The notes: a model not told the origin generated them from the letters alone. Positions 27,552 to 38,110 are shown, numbered from the stretch's first letter. The stretch is 64,000 bases of DNA from Mucilaginibacter kameinonensis (GCF_003675385.1 NZ_RCWZ01000001.1:248001-312000), one strand, 5' to 3'. Numbers and translations are program-made.

Positions 27552-27590
27552 AAAAACACAAAATGCAACTTAGTTGCATTTTGTGTTTTT
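27552..27590. terminator. Perfect 18-bp-stem palindrome before the 27627 gene
   Basis: AAAAACACAAAATGCAAC at 27552-27569 is followed by TTA and its exact complement to 27590, which ends in five T. It lies 36 bp before the start of the oxidoreductase gene. It could be the der terminator or a leader element of the downstream gene. Confidence 0.55.
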
Positions 27591-27626
27591 GGCTGTTACC
27601 TTTATCAATATTAACCACAATATCAT

Positions 27627-28538
27627 ATGAAGGATTTTGATGTGATCATTATCGGCGGGAGTAGTGCCGGTTTGTCGGCAGGTATGTCTTTGGGCCGGGC
27701 TATGCGCAAAGTATTAATTATTGACAGCGGCAAACCCTGCAACCGCCAAACACCCCACTCCCACAACTTTTTTACCCGCGACGGCCAAACCCCGCATGAA
27801 ATTTTGACCATAGCCCGCGAGCAGACATTGAAATATCCAACTGTTACACTCCTCCATAGTGAAGCAACTCATTGCAGCCCAATAACAAACGGCTTTGAGG
27901 TTAGCACAAGATCAGGAGAAATCTTCAGCACAAAAAAGGTTATCCTGGCTGCAGGGATCAAAGATCAGATGCCGAATATCCCGGGCTTTGCCGAATGCTG
28001 GGGGATATCTGTTATCCATTGCCCCTATTGTCATGGTTACGAGTACGGCCATCAGCGTACCGGGATCTTTGCCAACGGCGAAACCGCTTTCGAAATGGCA
28101 AAACTTATCTCCAACTGGACAAAAGATCTCACCTTGTTTACCAACGGCAAATCAACTTTAACCGAAGAGCAGCAAGCCATCATCCATAACAATGACATTC
28201 AAATTGTAGAGGATGAGATAGAAGCACTTGACCAGCACAACGGCCAAATAAATGCTCTCCGGTTACGTAATGGTTCCGAAATAAAGTTAAAAGCACTATA
28301 TGCAAGGCTCCCATTTACACAACATAGTGATATCGCCTTGCAGCTGGGTTGCCAATTTACCGAACAAGGTCATATTCAGGTTGACGCAAAGCAAAAAACA
28401 ACTATACCCGGTGTTTACGCTGCCGGCGACAGTGCCTCGGGCATTCGCTCAATAGCCAACGCGGTTAACAGCGGCACAATGGCAGGGGTTATGGCAAATC
28501 TGGAATTGATTGATGAAGTTTTTCTTGTAAAGGAATAA
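27627..28538 (+). CDS. Thioredoxin-reductase-like FAD/NAD(P)H oxidoreductase
   Basis: This 303-residue flavoprotein is of the thioredoxin reductase class. It has an FAD-binding GGSSAGLSAG at about 10-19 and an active-site HCPYCHGYEYG with Cys132 and Cys135 in the NADPH domain. A second FAD motif is GVYAAGDSAS near the C-terminus. The CPYCHG variant of the usual CATC is typical of a branch close to TrxB-like disulfide reductases, often linked to alternative thiol partners. The second Rossmann glycine motif (GxGxxA) is weak here (TGIFANGETAFE). It is cytoplasmic, and the partner is unknown. It has three palindromes upstream. Confidence 0.85.
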   Translation: MKDFDVIIIGGSSAGLSAGMSLGRAMRKVLIIDSGKPCNRQTPHSHNFFTRDGQTPHEILTIAREQTLKYPTVTLLHSEATHCSPITNGFEVSTRSGEIFSTKKVILAAGIKDQMPNIPGFAECWGISVIHCPYCHGYEYGHQRTGIFANGETAFEMAKLISNWTKDLTLFTNGKSTLTEEQQAIIHNNDIQIVEDEIEALDQHNGQINALRLRNGSEIKLKALYARLPFTQHSDIALQLGCQFTEQGHIQVDAKQKTTIPGVYAAGDSASGIRSIANAVNSGTMAGVMANLELIDEVFLVKE

Positions 28539-28556
28539 GGAAAGTATTCACAAACT

Positions 28557-28700
28557 GTCGTCATTTCGACGAACAAGCATTGGATTTTGTGACTGCCGTG
28601 ACGAGAAATCTTGTACGCCCTGTATCTACACGATTATGGCGTACAAGATTTCTCTTTCGCCCCTTCGCCAGGTCCTCCCACAGCTCACTCGAAATGACAA
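28557..28700. repeat. Dispersed palindromic element, family B
   Basis: TGTCGTCATTTCGA at one end and TCGAAATGACAA at the other. The inner AGAAATCTTGTACGCC pairs with GGCGTACAAGATTTCT. Same family as 31909-32063. Intergenic between convergent genes. Confidence 0.75.
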
Positions 28701-28715
28701 TTTTTTATTAGAGCT

Positions 28716-30302
28716 TTACTGCTCCAGCCCTTTTTTAAAGGTTACATCATCGGCGTTGATCACTTTAAAGTAGGCATTATCTCCCCATTTAAAACGTGCC
28801 GCCTGGGCTTTAAGGATAGTTTTGATCGGCTCCCTGGAAATCCTTACTTCGTTCGAATCCATCTCTTTAATGGTTTGCGAAGCATACAAGATAAATTTAT
28901 CCACGTCATCGTTGCTAACGGCATATTGCTTCAAAAACTCCGCTTCGGTAGGATATTTTTTTAGCAATGGTTGCTGACGGTCGATCACGTAAGCTGTAAA
29001 CAATTGTTGCTGGCTTAAATCCTGGATAAGCGGGGTAAATTTGCTGGTATCAGCCGGAACAAAAACATCTGGCATAATACCGCCTCCACTAAAAACCTTG
29101 CGTCCGCTTGATGTATGATATGATGGCGTTCCTTTAAAAACGCTGTCATTCAGGTTACTTTGCTCTGAAAAAAGTTCGCCTTTTTGCATGCGTTGAGCTA
29201 ATTCATTGCGGTAACTGTCAACCCCGTTTTTGTATGATTTCTGGATAGAACGGCCCGAAGGGGTATAATACCTCGCCACCGTTAAATTCACTGCCGAACC
29301 GTCGTCAAAAGCAAATTGCTGTTGCACCAGGCCTTTGCCAAACGACCGGCGGCCAACAATAGTAGCCCTGTCCAGGTCTTGCAATGCACCGGCTAAAATT
29401 TCACTTGCCGAGGCCGAATACTCATCAATAAGCACAGTAAGTTGCCCTTTCTGGAACATGCCCGAATCGGTAGCAAAATAATCGGTACGGGGCTCATGGA
29501 TACCTTTGGTATAAACTATCAGTTTTCCTTCGGTTAAAAATTCATCAGCTAAGGAGGTAGCAGCATTGAGGTACCCCCCGCCATTGCCACGCAGATCGAG
29601 CAGTAGTTTATCCATGCCGTCAATTTTCAGTTCGGTTAAAGCCTTCCTGAAATCAACATCGGTAGTAGCCGAAAATTTGCTGATCTTGATATAACCGGTT
29701 TTTGCATCGGCCATATAAGCGGCATCAACACTGCTTAAATCTACATGCCCACGTTTAACACTAAGTACTTTTAAATCATTACTTAAAGGCGGAACCACGG
29801 TCAATTTTATTTCCTCATCCTTATCCCCCCTAAAAACTTTATTGATACGGGTTGCTGTAAGCTTACTGCCCGAAAACTTTTGATCATCAACATTAATTAC
29901 CTTGCTGCCTACCAGCAAACCTGCCTTTTCGGCCGGGCCACCCGCATAAACCTGCGTAATGATCAGCGTATCGCGCAGCAGCTGATATTCGATACCGATA
30001 CCGTTAAATCCACCGTCAAGTCTTTCGTTTATAGATTGTGCCTGCTGTTTAGGTAAGTAAAGCGAATGCGGATCGAGATTTTGGAGCAGGTTATTTACAG
30101 ACACGCCTTCAATGCTGTCGATATTTACACTGTCAACATAATTACGGTCGACCAGTTGCAGCACCTTGGCAATTTTGCTGTTCGCTGTAAATGAAAGACC
30201 GAGGTTATGGGTCGCAAAATCCCTGTTAAGCAACAAGCCTATCATTATCCCCAAAAATAGCAGGATCATTGTCCGGAAAATTACACCCGCGGTCCTCTTC
30301 AT
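28716..30302 (-). CDS. S41-family C-terminal processing protease
   Basis: This 528-residue protease has one N-terminal membrane anchor (about 8-25), a short helical region, a PDZ domain (about 90-165, with GFNGIGIEYQLLRDTLIITQ and GLLVGSKVINVDD), and an S41 catalytic domain (about 190-380). The serine is in SASASEIL and the lysine in FGKGLVQQQF. A C-terminal helical domain (about 400-528) follows. Such Ctp/Tsp proteases trim or degrade periplasmic proteins from the C-terminus. It diverges from murQ and has no operon partner. The membrane anchor implies a periplasmic site. Confidence 0.9.
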   Translation of the reverse strand: MKRTAGVIFRTMILLFLGIMIGLLLNRDFATHNLGLSFTANSKIAKVLQLVDRNYVDSVNIDSIEGVSVNNLLQNLDPHSLYLPKQQAQSINERLDGGFNGIGIEYQLLRDTLIITQVYAGGPAEKAGLLVGSKVINVDDQKFSGSKLTATRINKVFRGDKDEEIKLTVVPPLSNDLKVLSVKRGHVDLSSVDAAYMADAKTGYIKISKFSATTDVDFRKALTELKIDGMDKLLLDLRGNGGGYLNAATSLADEFLTEGKLIVYTKGIHEPRTDYFATDSGMFQKGQLTVLIDEYSASASEILAGALQDLDRATIVGRRSFGKGLVQQQFAFDDGSAVNLTVARYYTPSGRSIQKSYKNGVDSYRNELAQRMQKGELFSEQSNLNDSVFKGTPSYHTSSGRKVFSGGGIMPDVFVPADTSKFTPLIQDLSQQQLFTAYVIDRQQPLLKKYPTEAEFLKQYAVSNDDVDKFILYASQTIKEMDSNEVRISREPIKTILKAQAARFKWGDNAYFKVINADDVTFKKGLEQ

Positions 30303-30408
30303 AACTTATAACACAAAGTTAACAATTGCAGGGCCAATATTTTTTACCTGCATCCTTGCATTTGATGAATTTTACCGAATTTTGTTATAAAATATTTTAA
30401 AATAGGCT

Positions 30409-31215
30409 ATGGAAACCACCACCGAAAGGGAATCGCACTATAAAAACCTCGAAAAACAAACTGTACGTGAAATTTTAGAAAACATTAATAACGAGGATAA
30501 AACCGTTCCCCTTGCTGTGGAAAAGGCACTACCACAAATAGAAGCTCTGGCAACCATTACAGCCGAAAGGATGAAAAACGGTGGCCGCTTGTTTTATATA
30601 GGCGCCGGCACCAGTGGCCGTTTAGGTGTAGTTGATGCTTCAGAATGTCCACCAACATTCGGCGTTCCGTTTGATATGGTTGTGGGATTAATAGCCGGTG
30701 GCGATGGCGCTATCCGCAAAGCCGTTGAATTTGCCGAAGATGATGCCGTACAAGCCTGGAAAGACCTGGAAGCCTTTAATATAAATGATAAAGACGTAGT
30801 GGTTGGCATTGCTGCTTCAGGCACTACACCCTATGTAATTGGCGGCTTAAAAACCGCTAACGAACACAATATAGTTACCGGCTGTATTGTTTGTAATAGC
30901 GGCAGTCCGGTAGCGGCAGCGGCACAATACCCGGTTGAAGTGGTTACAGGGCCGGAGTTTTTAACGGGATCAACCCGTATGAAAGCCGGCACCGCGCAAA
31001 AATTAGTTTTAAATATGCTGAGCACAAGCGTAATGATACAGCTTGGCCGCGTAAAAGGAAACAAGATGGTTGATATGCAGTTAAGCAACCACAAATTGGT
31101 GAACAGGGGCACCCGTATGGTAATGGACGAAACCGGGCTGAATGAAGAAGAAGCAGCCGGGTTACTGAAACAATACGGCAGCGTACGAAACGCTGTTGAT
31201 CATTTTAAAAAATAA
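30409..31215 (+). CDS. murQ: N-acetylmuramic acid 6-phosphate etherase
   Basis: This 268-residue cytoplasmic enzyme has a SIS fold with GAGTSGRLGVVDASE (about 67-81) binding the phosphosugar, and the family motif TGSTRMKAGTAQKLVLNM (about 187-204) holding the catalytic region. It cleaves the D-lactyl ether of MurNAc-6-P to give GlcNAc-6-P in cell-wall recycling. It is about 30 residues shorter than E. coli MurQ, as in many Bacteroidota. No MurK or AnmK gene is beside it. The protein downstream at 31323 may share its transcript. Confidence 0.95.
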   Translation: METTTERESHYKNLEKQTVREILENINNEDKTVPLAVEKALPQIEALATITAERMKNGGRLFYIGAGTSGRLGVVDASECPPTFGVPFDMVVGLIAGGDGAIRKAVEFAEDDAVQAWKDLEAFNINDKDVVVGIAASGTTPYVIGGLKTANEHNIVTGCIVCNSGSPVAAAAQYPVEVVTGPEFLTGSTRMKAGTAQKLVLNMLSTSVMIQLGRVKGNKMVDMQLSNHKLVNRGTRMVMDETGLNEEEAAGLLKQYGSVRNAVDHFKK

Positions 31216-31322
31216 ACTGAATTTGAAGATGTGCTGATTTGGAAATTTGAAAATGCTCTACTGCATTCTATAAATTCTCAAATTCAAAAAATTCAGGTTC
31301 AGACAAATTTCGAATCAAAAAC

Positions 31323-31889
31323 ATGCACGATATTGAACCATATTACCGCTGGAGAGATGATTACGTAGCATCGGAAGATGAGTTTTCACCTTTTTACGCA
31401 ACCGAATACAGCGAGTTTGAATTTGACAAGCAGGTGTACAATTACCTGCTGCACCCGCAATGGGATTCGTTCGGCTCCAATACACTTTACCTTAAGGTGC
31501 TTTTTGCCGACTATGATAAAGGGTACACCATCATTGAATTAATTGGCGAATGGAATGACGCCATCAACAACGATATCATGCTGCTAAAGCGCGAATTGCT
31601 GGATCTCATGATAGATAACGGCATCACGCATTTTATCCTGATAGGCGAGAACGTTTTAAACTTTCACTCAAGTGATGATTGTTATTATGAAGAATGGTTT
31701 CAGGATATAGAAGACGGCTGGATAGCAGGGATCAACTTCCGCGAGCATGTGATAGATGAGTTTAAAAATAGCAACATCGACTATTACATTAACTTCGGCG
31801 GCGAGCTCGATAACCTTGGCTGGCGCACCCTAAAACCCGTACAGGTTTTCAAAAAGGTGGAAGAACAATTGATGAGGAGGTTGAATTAA
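31323..31889 (+). CDS. Conserved hypothetical protein downstream of murQ
   Basis: This 188-residue acidic cytoplasmic protein has no signal peptide or membrane helix. It is rich in Asp, Glu and Tyr (DIEPYYRWRDDYVASEDEF at the start), and has alternating strands and helices (YTIIELIGEWND, THFILIGENVLNF). I recognise no domain. It follows murQ by 107 bp on the same strand. The composition looks native. Function is unknown. Confidence 0.6.
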   Translation: MHDIEPYYRWRDDYVASEDEFSPFYATEYSEFEFDKQVYNYLLHPQWDSFGSNTLYLKVLFADYDKGYTIIELIGEWNDAINNDIMLLKRELLDLMIDNGITHFILIGENVLNFHSSDDCYYEEWFQDIEDGWIAGINFREHVIDEFKNSNIDYYINFGGELDNLGWRTLKPVQVFKKVEEQLMRRLN

Positions 31890-31908
31890 GGGTTACTATA
31901 TAAAAAAT

Positions 31909-32063
31909 GTCATTTCGATAGAGTAGCGGAGGAGCGAGCGAGGGGAACGAAAGAGAAATCTTCTACGCCCTGCAAATGCGGCTTGCAATGTTTGTGAGCA
32001 GGGCGCATAAGATTTCTCTTCACCTCCGGCGCACATCTCCTCAACAGGTTCATCGAAATGACA
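31909..32063. repeat. Dispersed palindromic element, family B
   Basis: TGTCATTTCGAT at 31909 and ATCGAAATGACA ending at 32063 are perfect inverted ends. Inside, AGAAATCTTCTACGCCCTG and CAGGGCGCATAAGATTTCT are near inverted copies. Non-coding; its spurious translations look like short ORFs on the minus strand. Confidence 0.8.
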
Positions 32064-32152
32064 CACGTTTTTTAAGCGAGCCCTGAGACGTATATTCTTC
32101 ACACAGCATTCACTTTTTATTTATAAATTCGTAGTATAATTTTTAACACAAA

Positions 32153-32887
32153 ATGGAATTTAAAGATCCCGAATACGTTTATAAAAACGTAATACAATTA
32201 AATGAACAGGATGCATCACGTAAATTTATAGCAAGTGTATTCTTATGGATGTTTGTCGCCTTAGGTATTTCTAGCGTTTGCGCGTTTGTATTTGCCGGTA
32301 CACCTCAATTATTAAACCTGCTGTTTGATTTTAACACAGGTCACTCAACCGGATTGGGCATGATAGTTATGTTTTTGCCTTTAGCATTTGTTTTAATTAT
32401 GCGCTTTGGCTTAAACCGCTTGTCATATCCTGTACTTGCGTTGTTATTCATTGCCTATGCTGCAGCTACGGGAATGAGCCTTTGCTATATCCTTTTGATA
32501 TACACAGCATCAAAAGTAACCCTGGCTTTTGGCGTATCCGCGCTGGTTTTTGGTGTAATGGCTATTGCCGGTTATACTACGAAAACAGACCTGACCAACT
32601 TTGGCGGTATCCTGATCATGTTGCTTATTGGCATCATCATCGCCTCACTGGTAAATATGTTCTTACACAGCGAAGCTTTTGATTACATCATCAGCTATTT
32701 TGGTGTAGCTGTGTTTACCGGTTTAACCGCTTACGATGTTCAGAAACTGAAACGCATTGGCGCCGGCCTCGAATATGGTGACGCTTCTGCCAAGAAAATG
32801 GCGTTAATGGGTGGGTTGACGCTGTATCTTGACTTCATCAACCTTTTCCTTTTCGTTCTTCGCTTATTTGGCGGCAGAAGGCGATAA
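32153..32887 (+). CDS. Bax inhibitor-1/YccA family membrane protein
   Basis: This 244-residue protein has seven membrane helices and the family tail YFGVAVFTGLTAYDVQKLKR, with the acidic residue of the BI-1 calcium/proton site, then LGLTLYLDFINLFLFVLRL-like ending. The N-terminal 25 residues are cytoplasmic. The family leaks calcium or protons through the membrane in other organisms, and the bacterial role is often stress related but unproven. It is monocistronic with a terminator after it. Confidence 0.9.
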   Translation: MEFKDPEYVYKNVIQLNEQDASRKFIASVFLWMFVALGISSVCAFVFAGTPQLLNLLFDFNTGHSTGLGMIVMFLPLAFVLIMRFGLNRLSYPVLALLFIAYAAATGMSLCYILLIYTASKVTLAFGVSALVFGVMAIAGYTTKTDLTNFGGILIMLLIGIIIASLVNMFLHSEAFDYIISYFGVAVFTGLTAYDVQKLKRIGAGLEYGDASAKKMALMGGLTLYLDFINLFLFVLRLFGGRRR

Positions 32888-32909
32888 TCAACCCAAAAAA
32901 ATTCAATCA

Positions 32910-32941
32910 GAAAGCTGCCTCCGCAAAAGGCAGCTTTTTTT
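32910..32941 (+). terminator. Intrinsic terminator after the BI-1 family gene
   Basis: AAAGCTGCCT pairs with AGGCAGCTTT around a seven-base loop, followed by seven T. Strong rho-independent terminator in the plus direction. Confidence 0.9.
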
Positions 32942-33022
32942 GTTTAACAATGTGGCTTAGCTATGATATATAGCGCATCTTATACACTTGCAAATGACAA
33001 CTTTATTGCGCAAATTTGCACT

Positions 33023-33130
33023 GCTTATGGAGAAAGACGGAGGGATTAGACCCTGCGATGTCTTAGCAACCTGTGCTTCACAAGGTGCTACATTCTACCA
33101 GGCAGCAATTAAGCGCCCGGACAGATAAGC
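33023..33130 (+). ncRNA. SAM-I (S-box) riboswitch upstream of metH
   Basis: The conserved words follow the S-box order: P1 strand GCTTAT (33023), GGAGGGATTAGACCCTGCGATG, CTTAGCAACC, AAGGTGCTACATTCTACC, and P1 closing strand ATAAGC (33125-33130). The GGAGGG/CCC kink-turn region and GCAACC/GGTGC parts are those of the SAM aptamer. It lies 172 bp before metH, so high SAM should lower metH and metF expression. After it come CGAAAGTC (33130-33137) and GACTTTTCG (33150-33158), then a second AGATAAGC at 33159-33166 and eight T. These may form the expression platform. Confidence 0.9.
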
Positions 33131-33301
33131 GAAAGTCATAATAACACCCGACTTTTCGAGATAAGCTTTTTTTTAGTTTGCAGTTTTAAGTTAGCAGTTT
33201 GCAGTTGTTGCTTTTTGTTTAAGCTACAATGTGTTTTACCTACTGCCGCCGTAAACTGACAAACTGCAAATAGCAACACTGGCAACGGCCAACTGGAAAC
33301 A

Positions 33302-36300
33302 ATGGACATTAGAAAAGAACTACAGAAACGCATCCTGGTGATTGACGGAGCAATGGGTACCATGATTCAAAGGTACCAGCTCACGGAGAAGGATTTTCGT
33401 GGCGAGCGTTTTCGCGATCATAAAAGCGACCTGCAGGGCAATAACGACCTGCTCAATATCACACGCCCTGACATTATTAAGGCTATCCATGCCGAATATT
33501 TGGATGCAGGGGCTGATATTATTGAAACCAACACATTCAGCACACAGGTAATTTCCCTTGCCGATTATCACCTGGAAGAATTGGCATACGAATTAAGCTA
33601 TGAAGGCGCACGCATCGCGCGTGAGGTAGCCGATGAATATACCCAGCGCAATCCCGAAAAACCACGCTTTGTTGCCGGTGCTATCGGGCCAACAAACCGT
33701 ACTGCTTCATTGTCGCCTGATGTTAATGACCCGGGCTACCGCGCTGTTACGTTTGATGACCTGGCCGATGCCTACTATGACCAGGTACGTGGTTTGGTTG
33801 ACGGCGGTTCACATTTGTTATTGGTTGAAACCATCTTTGATACCCTGAACGCCAAGGCTGCCCTTTTTGCCATAAAACGTTATGAGGATGAATGTAAAGC
33901 GGCCGGTAAGGACTTTCCAGCTTTCGGGAATTCGGGTGGTATCATGATCTCGGGTACTATTACCGATGCTTCCGGTCGTACCCTTTCGGGGCAAACGGTT
34001 GAGGCTTTCTGGAACTCGATAAGCCACGCCAACCTGCTTTCGGTAGGTTTAAACTGTGCTTTAGGTGCAAGGGAAATGCGCCCGCACCTTGCGGAGCTTT
34101 CTGAAAAAGCAGGCGTCTATATTTCCGCGTATCCTAACGCGGGTTTACCAAATGAATTTGGCCAGTACGACGAAACCCCACACGAAACCGCTCACCAGGT
34201 TGATGATTTCATCAAGGCAGGGCTGGTAAATATTGTAGGTGGATGTTGCGGCACCACTCCCGATCACATCAAATGTATTGCTGATAAAGCTGCATCCTTC
34301 CCGCCCCGCCCTATCCCTCAAATTGAGCCGGATATGCGTCTGAGCGGCCTGGAATCGGTTACTATAAAACCCGAAAGTATTTTCGTAAACGTGGGCGAGC
34401 GTACCAATATCACAGGTTCGCCCAAGTTTTCTAAACTGATTTTGGCCGAGGATTACGAGGCGGCACTATCTGTTGCCTTGCAGCAGGTTGAAGGTGGAGC
34501 CCAGGTTATCGATATCAACATGGACGAGGGCATGATCGACTCTGAAGCCGTAATGACCAAGTTCCTGAACCTGGTAGCATCTGAGCCGGATATCGCCAAG
34601 CTACCCATCATGATTGACTCGTCTAAATGGACAGTGATTGAGGCGGGTTTGAAATGCGTACAGGGTAAGGGTATCGTAAACTCTATCTCCCTTAAAGAGG
34701 GCGAAGAAAAGTTTAAAGAACAAGCTCGCAAAATACTAAGCTACGGTGCAGCTACCGTAGTAATGGCATTTGATGAAGTTGGTCAGGCCGATTCATTGGA
34801 ACGCCGTATCGAGATCTGTAAAAGATCATACGATATATTGGTGAACGAAGTAGGCTTCCCGCCACAGGATATCATTTTTGACCCGAACATCCTTACCGTA
34901 GCTACCGGTTTGGAAGAGCATAACAACTACGCGGTTGATTTTATTGAAGCTACGCGCTGGATAAAACAAAATCTGCCTCACGCCAAGGTGAGCGGAGGCG
35001 TAAGTAATATTTCGTTCTCGTTCAGAGGTAACAACACCGTGCGCGAGGCTATGCACTCGGCATTCCTGTATCACGCCATTAAAGCGGGTATGGATATGGG
35101 AATTGTTAACGCCGGTATGCTTGAAGTTTACGAGCAAATTCCTAAAAACCTGCTTGAGTTGGTTGAGGACGTACTGCTTAACCGCCGCCAGGATGCTACA
35201 GAACGCCTGGTAGAGTTTGCCGATACCATCAAAAGTAAAGGCAAGGAAGTAGTACGCGACGAAGAATGGCGTAAAGGCACCGTTCAGGAGCGCCTGTCGC
35301 ACTCGTTGGTAAAAGGCATTGTTGAATACCTTGATAACGATGTGGAAGAAGCCCGCCAGGCTTATGCAAGGCCGCTTGAAGTAATTGAAGGCCCGCTGAT
35401 GGATGGCATGAACGTAGTAGGTGACCTGTTTGGTGCGGGCAAAATGTTCCTGCCGCAGGTAGTTAAATCGGCCCGTGTAATGAAAAAGGCCGTGGCTTAC
35501 CTGTTGCCTTTTATAGAAGAAGAAAAAAAGAATAACGCCAATGCCGATCAGCGCGCCAACGCCGGTAAGGTTTTAATGGCCACCGTAAAAGGCGATGTGC
35601 ATGACATTGGTAAAAATATTGTCGGCGTGGTACTGGCCTGCAACAACTTTGAGGTTATTGACCTTGGAGTAATGGTGCCTGCACAACGCATTATTGAAGA
35701 AGCTAAAAAGCAAAACGTTGATATTATTGGCTTAAGCGGGTTGATAACGCCATCGCTTGACGAGATGGTGCATTTTGCCAAGGAGATGGAACGCGAAAAC
35801 TTCACTATTCCGCTGATTGTTGGTGGTGCCACCACTTCACGCATCCACGCCGCGGTGAAGATCGCTCCGCAATATTCGGGTGCGGCTATTCACGTGCTTG
35901 ATGCTTCACGCAGTGTTACGGTATGCAGCAGTCTGATGAGTAAGGATAACCGCGATGCCTACATCCAGGGTATTAAAGATGAGTACGCTAAAGCCCGTGA
36001 AGCACATGCCAATAAAAAGTCCGACAAGCGTTTTGTGACCATTGAGGAGGCCCGTGCCGGAAAATTCCAGATCAGCCTGGATGGCGATGTGGCTCCGAAA
36101 CCTGCATTTACAGGCACTAAGGTGATTGAAAACTATCCGCTGGAAGAATTGCTGCCATATATCGACTGGACGCCGTTTTTCCATACATGGGAATTGCGCG
36201 GCAGCTATCCAAAAATATTTGAAGACAAGTACGTAGGCGACGAAGCTAAAAAGCTGTTTGATGACGCGCAGGTATTGATGAAACGCGTTGTTGATGAAAA

Positions 36301-37006
36301 ACTATTTACCGCGAAAGGTGTAATAGGTTTCTGGCCGGCCAATGCCGTAGGTGATGACATTGAGCTTTATACCGATGAAAGCCGTACAACTGTTTTAAAT
36401 CGCATCCATACCCTTCGCCAGCAGGCCGAAAAGGTAAAGAACGACCCTTATTATGCATTGTCTGATTTCATAGCGCCGAAAGAAAGCGGTGTGCCTGATT
36501 ATTTCGGCGGCTTCGCGGTAACAACCGGCTTAGGTTGTGACGAGCTGGTTGCCGAGTTTGAGCGTGATCATGACGACTATAACAGCATCATGGCTAAGGC
36601 CCTTGCCGACCGCCTTGCCGAAGCATTCGCCGAAAAAATGCACGAACTGGTACGTAAAGAATACTGGGGCTATGCAAAAGGCGAACAGCTAAGTAACCAG
36701 GAACTGATCAAGGAAGAATACCAGGGCATCCGTCCGGCACCAGGTTATCCTGCCTGTCCGGATCATACCGAAAAAACAACCTTGTTTGAGTTGCTAAAAG
36801 CTGAAGATAACGCCAACATGCACCTTACCGAAAGCCTGGCCATGTTGCCGGCTGCATCGGTAAGCGGTTTCTACTTCGCGCATCCGCAGGCAAGGTATTT
36901 TGGATTAGGAAAAATCAGTAAAGACCAGGTTGAGGATTATGCGGTTAGGAAACAAATGCCGCTTGAGGATGTAGAAAGATGGTTAGGGTCGAATATTAAT
37001 TATTAA
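33302..37006 (+). CDS. metH: Cobalamin-dependent methionine synthase
   Basis: MetH has 1234 residues and all four modules. The homocysteine domain (about 1-330) has GLNCALG and [10 protein letters not shown] as zinc-binding cysteines. The methyltetrahydrofolate (pterin) domain is about 350-630. The B12 domain (about 650-900) has [20 protein letters not shown], whose His is the cobalamin ligand (DxHxxG). The reactivation domain (about 920-1234) has the [15 protein letters not shown] motif that binds SAM. It converts homocysteine and methyl-THF to methionine in the cytoplasm. It is under the SAM riboswitch and precedes metF, which supplies its methyl-THF. Confidence 0.97.
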   Translation: MDIRKELQKRILVIDGAMGTMIQRYQLTEKDFRGERFRDHKSDLQGNNDLLNITRPDIIKAIHAEYLDAGADIIETNTFSTQVISLADYHLEELAYELSYEGARIAREVADEYTQRNPEKPRFVAGAIGPTNRTASLSPDVNDPGYRAVTFDDLADAYYDQVRGLVDGGSHLLLVETIFDTLNAKAALFAIKRYEDECKAAGKDFPAFGNSGGIMISGTITDASGRTLSGQTVEAFWNSISHANLLSVGLNCALGAREMRPHLAELSEKAGVYISAYPNAGLPNEFGQYDETPHETAHQVDDFIKAGLVNIVGGCCGTTPDHIKCIADKAASFPPRPIPQIEPDMRLSGLESVTIKPESIFVNVGERTNITGSPKFSKLILAEDYEAALSVALQQVEGGAQVIDINMDEGMIDSEAVMTKFLNLVASEPDIAKLPIMIDSSKWTVIEAGLKCVQGKGIVNSISLKEGEEKFKEQARKILSYGAATVVMAFDEVGQADSLERRIEICKRSYDILVNEVGFPPQDIIFDPNILTVATGLEEHNNYAVDFIEATRWIKQNLPHAKVSGGVSNISFSFRGNNTVREAMHSAFLYHAIKAGMDMGIVNAGMLEVYEQIPKNLLELVEDVLLNRRQDATERLVEFADTIKSKGKEVVRDEEWRKGTVQERLSHSLVKGIVEYLDNDVEEARQAYARPLEVIEGPLMDGMNVVGDLFGAGKMFLPQVVKSARVMKKAVAYLLPFIEEEKKNNANADQRANAGKVLMATVKGDVHDIGKNIVGVVLACNNFEVIDLGVMVPAQRIIEEAKKQNVDIIGLSGLITPSLDEMVHFAKEMERENFTIPLIVGGATTSRIHAAVKIAPQYSGAAIHVLDASRSVTVCSSLMSKDNRDAYIQGIKDEYAKAREAHANKKSDKRFVTIEEARAGKFQISLDGDVAPKPAFTGTKVIENYPLEELLPYIDWTPFFHTWELRGSYPKIFEDKYVGDEAKKLFDDAQVLMKRVVDEKLFTAKGVIGFWPANAVGDDIELYTDESRTTVLNRIHTLRQQAEKVKNDPYYALSDFIAPKESGVPDYFGGFAVTTGLGCDELVAEFERDHDDYNSIMAKALADRLAEAFAEKMHELVRKEYWGYAKGEQLSNQELIKEEYQGIRPAPGYPACPDHTEKTTLFELLKAEDNANMHLTESLAMLPAASVSGFYFAHPQARYFGLGKISKDQVEDYAVRKQMPLEDVERWLGSNINY

Positions 37007-37026
37007 CAAAATATCTAAAAACAACC

Positions 37027-37108
37027 CGTCATTGCGAGGAACGAAGCAATCCCCAATAGGCAGAGCCGCTCTGTAAAGTTTGGGATTGCTTCGTTCCTCG
37101 CAATGACG
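37027..37108. repeat. Dispersed palindromic element, family A, inside the metH-metF gap
   Basis: CGTCATTGCGAGGAACGAAG at the left is matched by CTTCGTTCCTCGCAATGACG at the right as a perfect 20-bp inverted pair. It fills most of the 133-bp gap and may act as a transcript-end or stability hairpin between the two genes. Confidence 0.8.
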
Positions 37109-37139
37109 GATACAATAATACCACGTACCTAAAACGGTC

Positions 37140-38096
37140 ATGAAAATACCTGAACATATAGCCAACGCTAACGGCAAAACACTTTTTTCTTTTGAATTGA
37201 TTCCGCCTTTGAAGGGGCAGAGTATCCAGGGGATTTATAACGCTATTGACCCGCTGATGGAGTTTAAACCTCCGTTTATAGATGTTACTACCCTGCGCGA
37301 AGATTTTATTTATAAGCAGCACCCAAGCGGCCTGCTTGAAAAATTGTCATACCGCAAACGTCCGGGGACTATTGCCATCTGCGCGGCTATCATGAACAAG
37401 TACAAGGTAGATACTGTGCCTCACCTGCTTTGCGGCGGTTTCACTAAAGATGAAACCGAGAACGCCCTTATTGAGCTTGAATTTTTAGGTATTGAGAACG
37501 TGCTGGTACTACGTGGCGATGCCCGCCTTGGCGATTCGTCATTTGTACCCACACCTAACGGCCATTGCTATGCTACTGAGTTATTGGAGCAGGTAGTAAA
37601 CCTTAATAACGGCATCTACCTGCATGAAGATCATGGCAATACTGCCAAAACCAACTTCTGTGTAGGTGTTGCCGGTTACCCCGAAAAACATTTTGAGGCT
37701 CCAAATCTTAAAACAGATTTCAAATACCTGAAAAAAAAGGTTGAAATGGGCGCGCAGTTCATTGTAACCCAAATGTTTTTTGATATTGATAAATACAAGG
37801 AGTTTGTAAATGGCTGTCGCGCCAATGGTATTAACGTACCAATTATTCCGGGTTTAAAACCGATTACCTCATCTAAACAATTGGTAACGCTGTCAAAAAC
37901 CTTCCATATCGATATTCCTGATGATCTGAGCGATGCTATCCACGCCTGTGAAAACGAAAAAGCTGTAAAAGAAGTGGGCATCGAATGGATGATAAACCAA
38001 TGTAAAGAGCTGATTGCCTTCGGCGCGCCGGTACTGCACTTTTACACCATGAGCAACGCCGGTCCAACCAAACGTATTGCTGAAGCGATATTTTAA
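37140..38096 (+). CDS. metF: Methylenetetrahydrofolate reductase
   Basis: This 318-residue TIM-barrel flavoprotein has the family's SFELIPPLKG start, the FVTQMFFD strand phrase (IVTQMFFDIDKY at about 205-216) and CGGFTKDE near 100. It reduces methylene-THF to methyl-THF, the methyl donor of MetH. It is 133 bp after metH on the same strand and should share the riboswitch transcript, with a palindromic repeat in between. It is a little longer than E. coli MetF (296). Confidence 0.95.
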   Translation: MKIPEHIANANGKTLFSFELIPPLKGQSIQGIYNAIDPLMEFKPPFIDVTTLREDFIYKQHPSGLLEKLSYRKRPGTIAICAAIMNKYKVDTVPHLLCGGFTKDETENALIELEFLGIENVLVLRGDARLGDSSFVPTPNGHCYATELLEQVVNLNNGIYLHEDHGNTAKTNFCVGVAGYPEKHFEAPNLKTDFKYLKKKVEMGAQFIVTQMFFDIDKYKEFVNGCRANGINVPIIPGLKPITSSKQLVTLSKTFHIDIPDDLSDAIHACENEKAVKEVGIEWMINQCKELIAFGAPVLHFYTMSNAGPTKRIAEAIF

Positions 38097-38110
38097 GCAT
38101 ATCATTTAAA

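Noticed and set aside
27279..27614. 111-residue open frame with RHCEERSNP phrase
   Set aside because: The phrase is the translation of a family A palindromic repeat, and the rest matches nothing. Same for minus-strand frames near 37000 and 38000.
31896..32102. 68-residue minus-strand frame over 31909-32063
   Set aside because: It is the translation of a family B palindrome.
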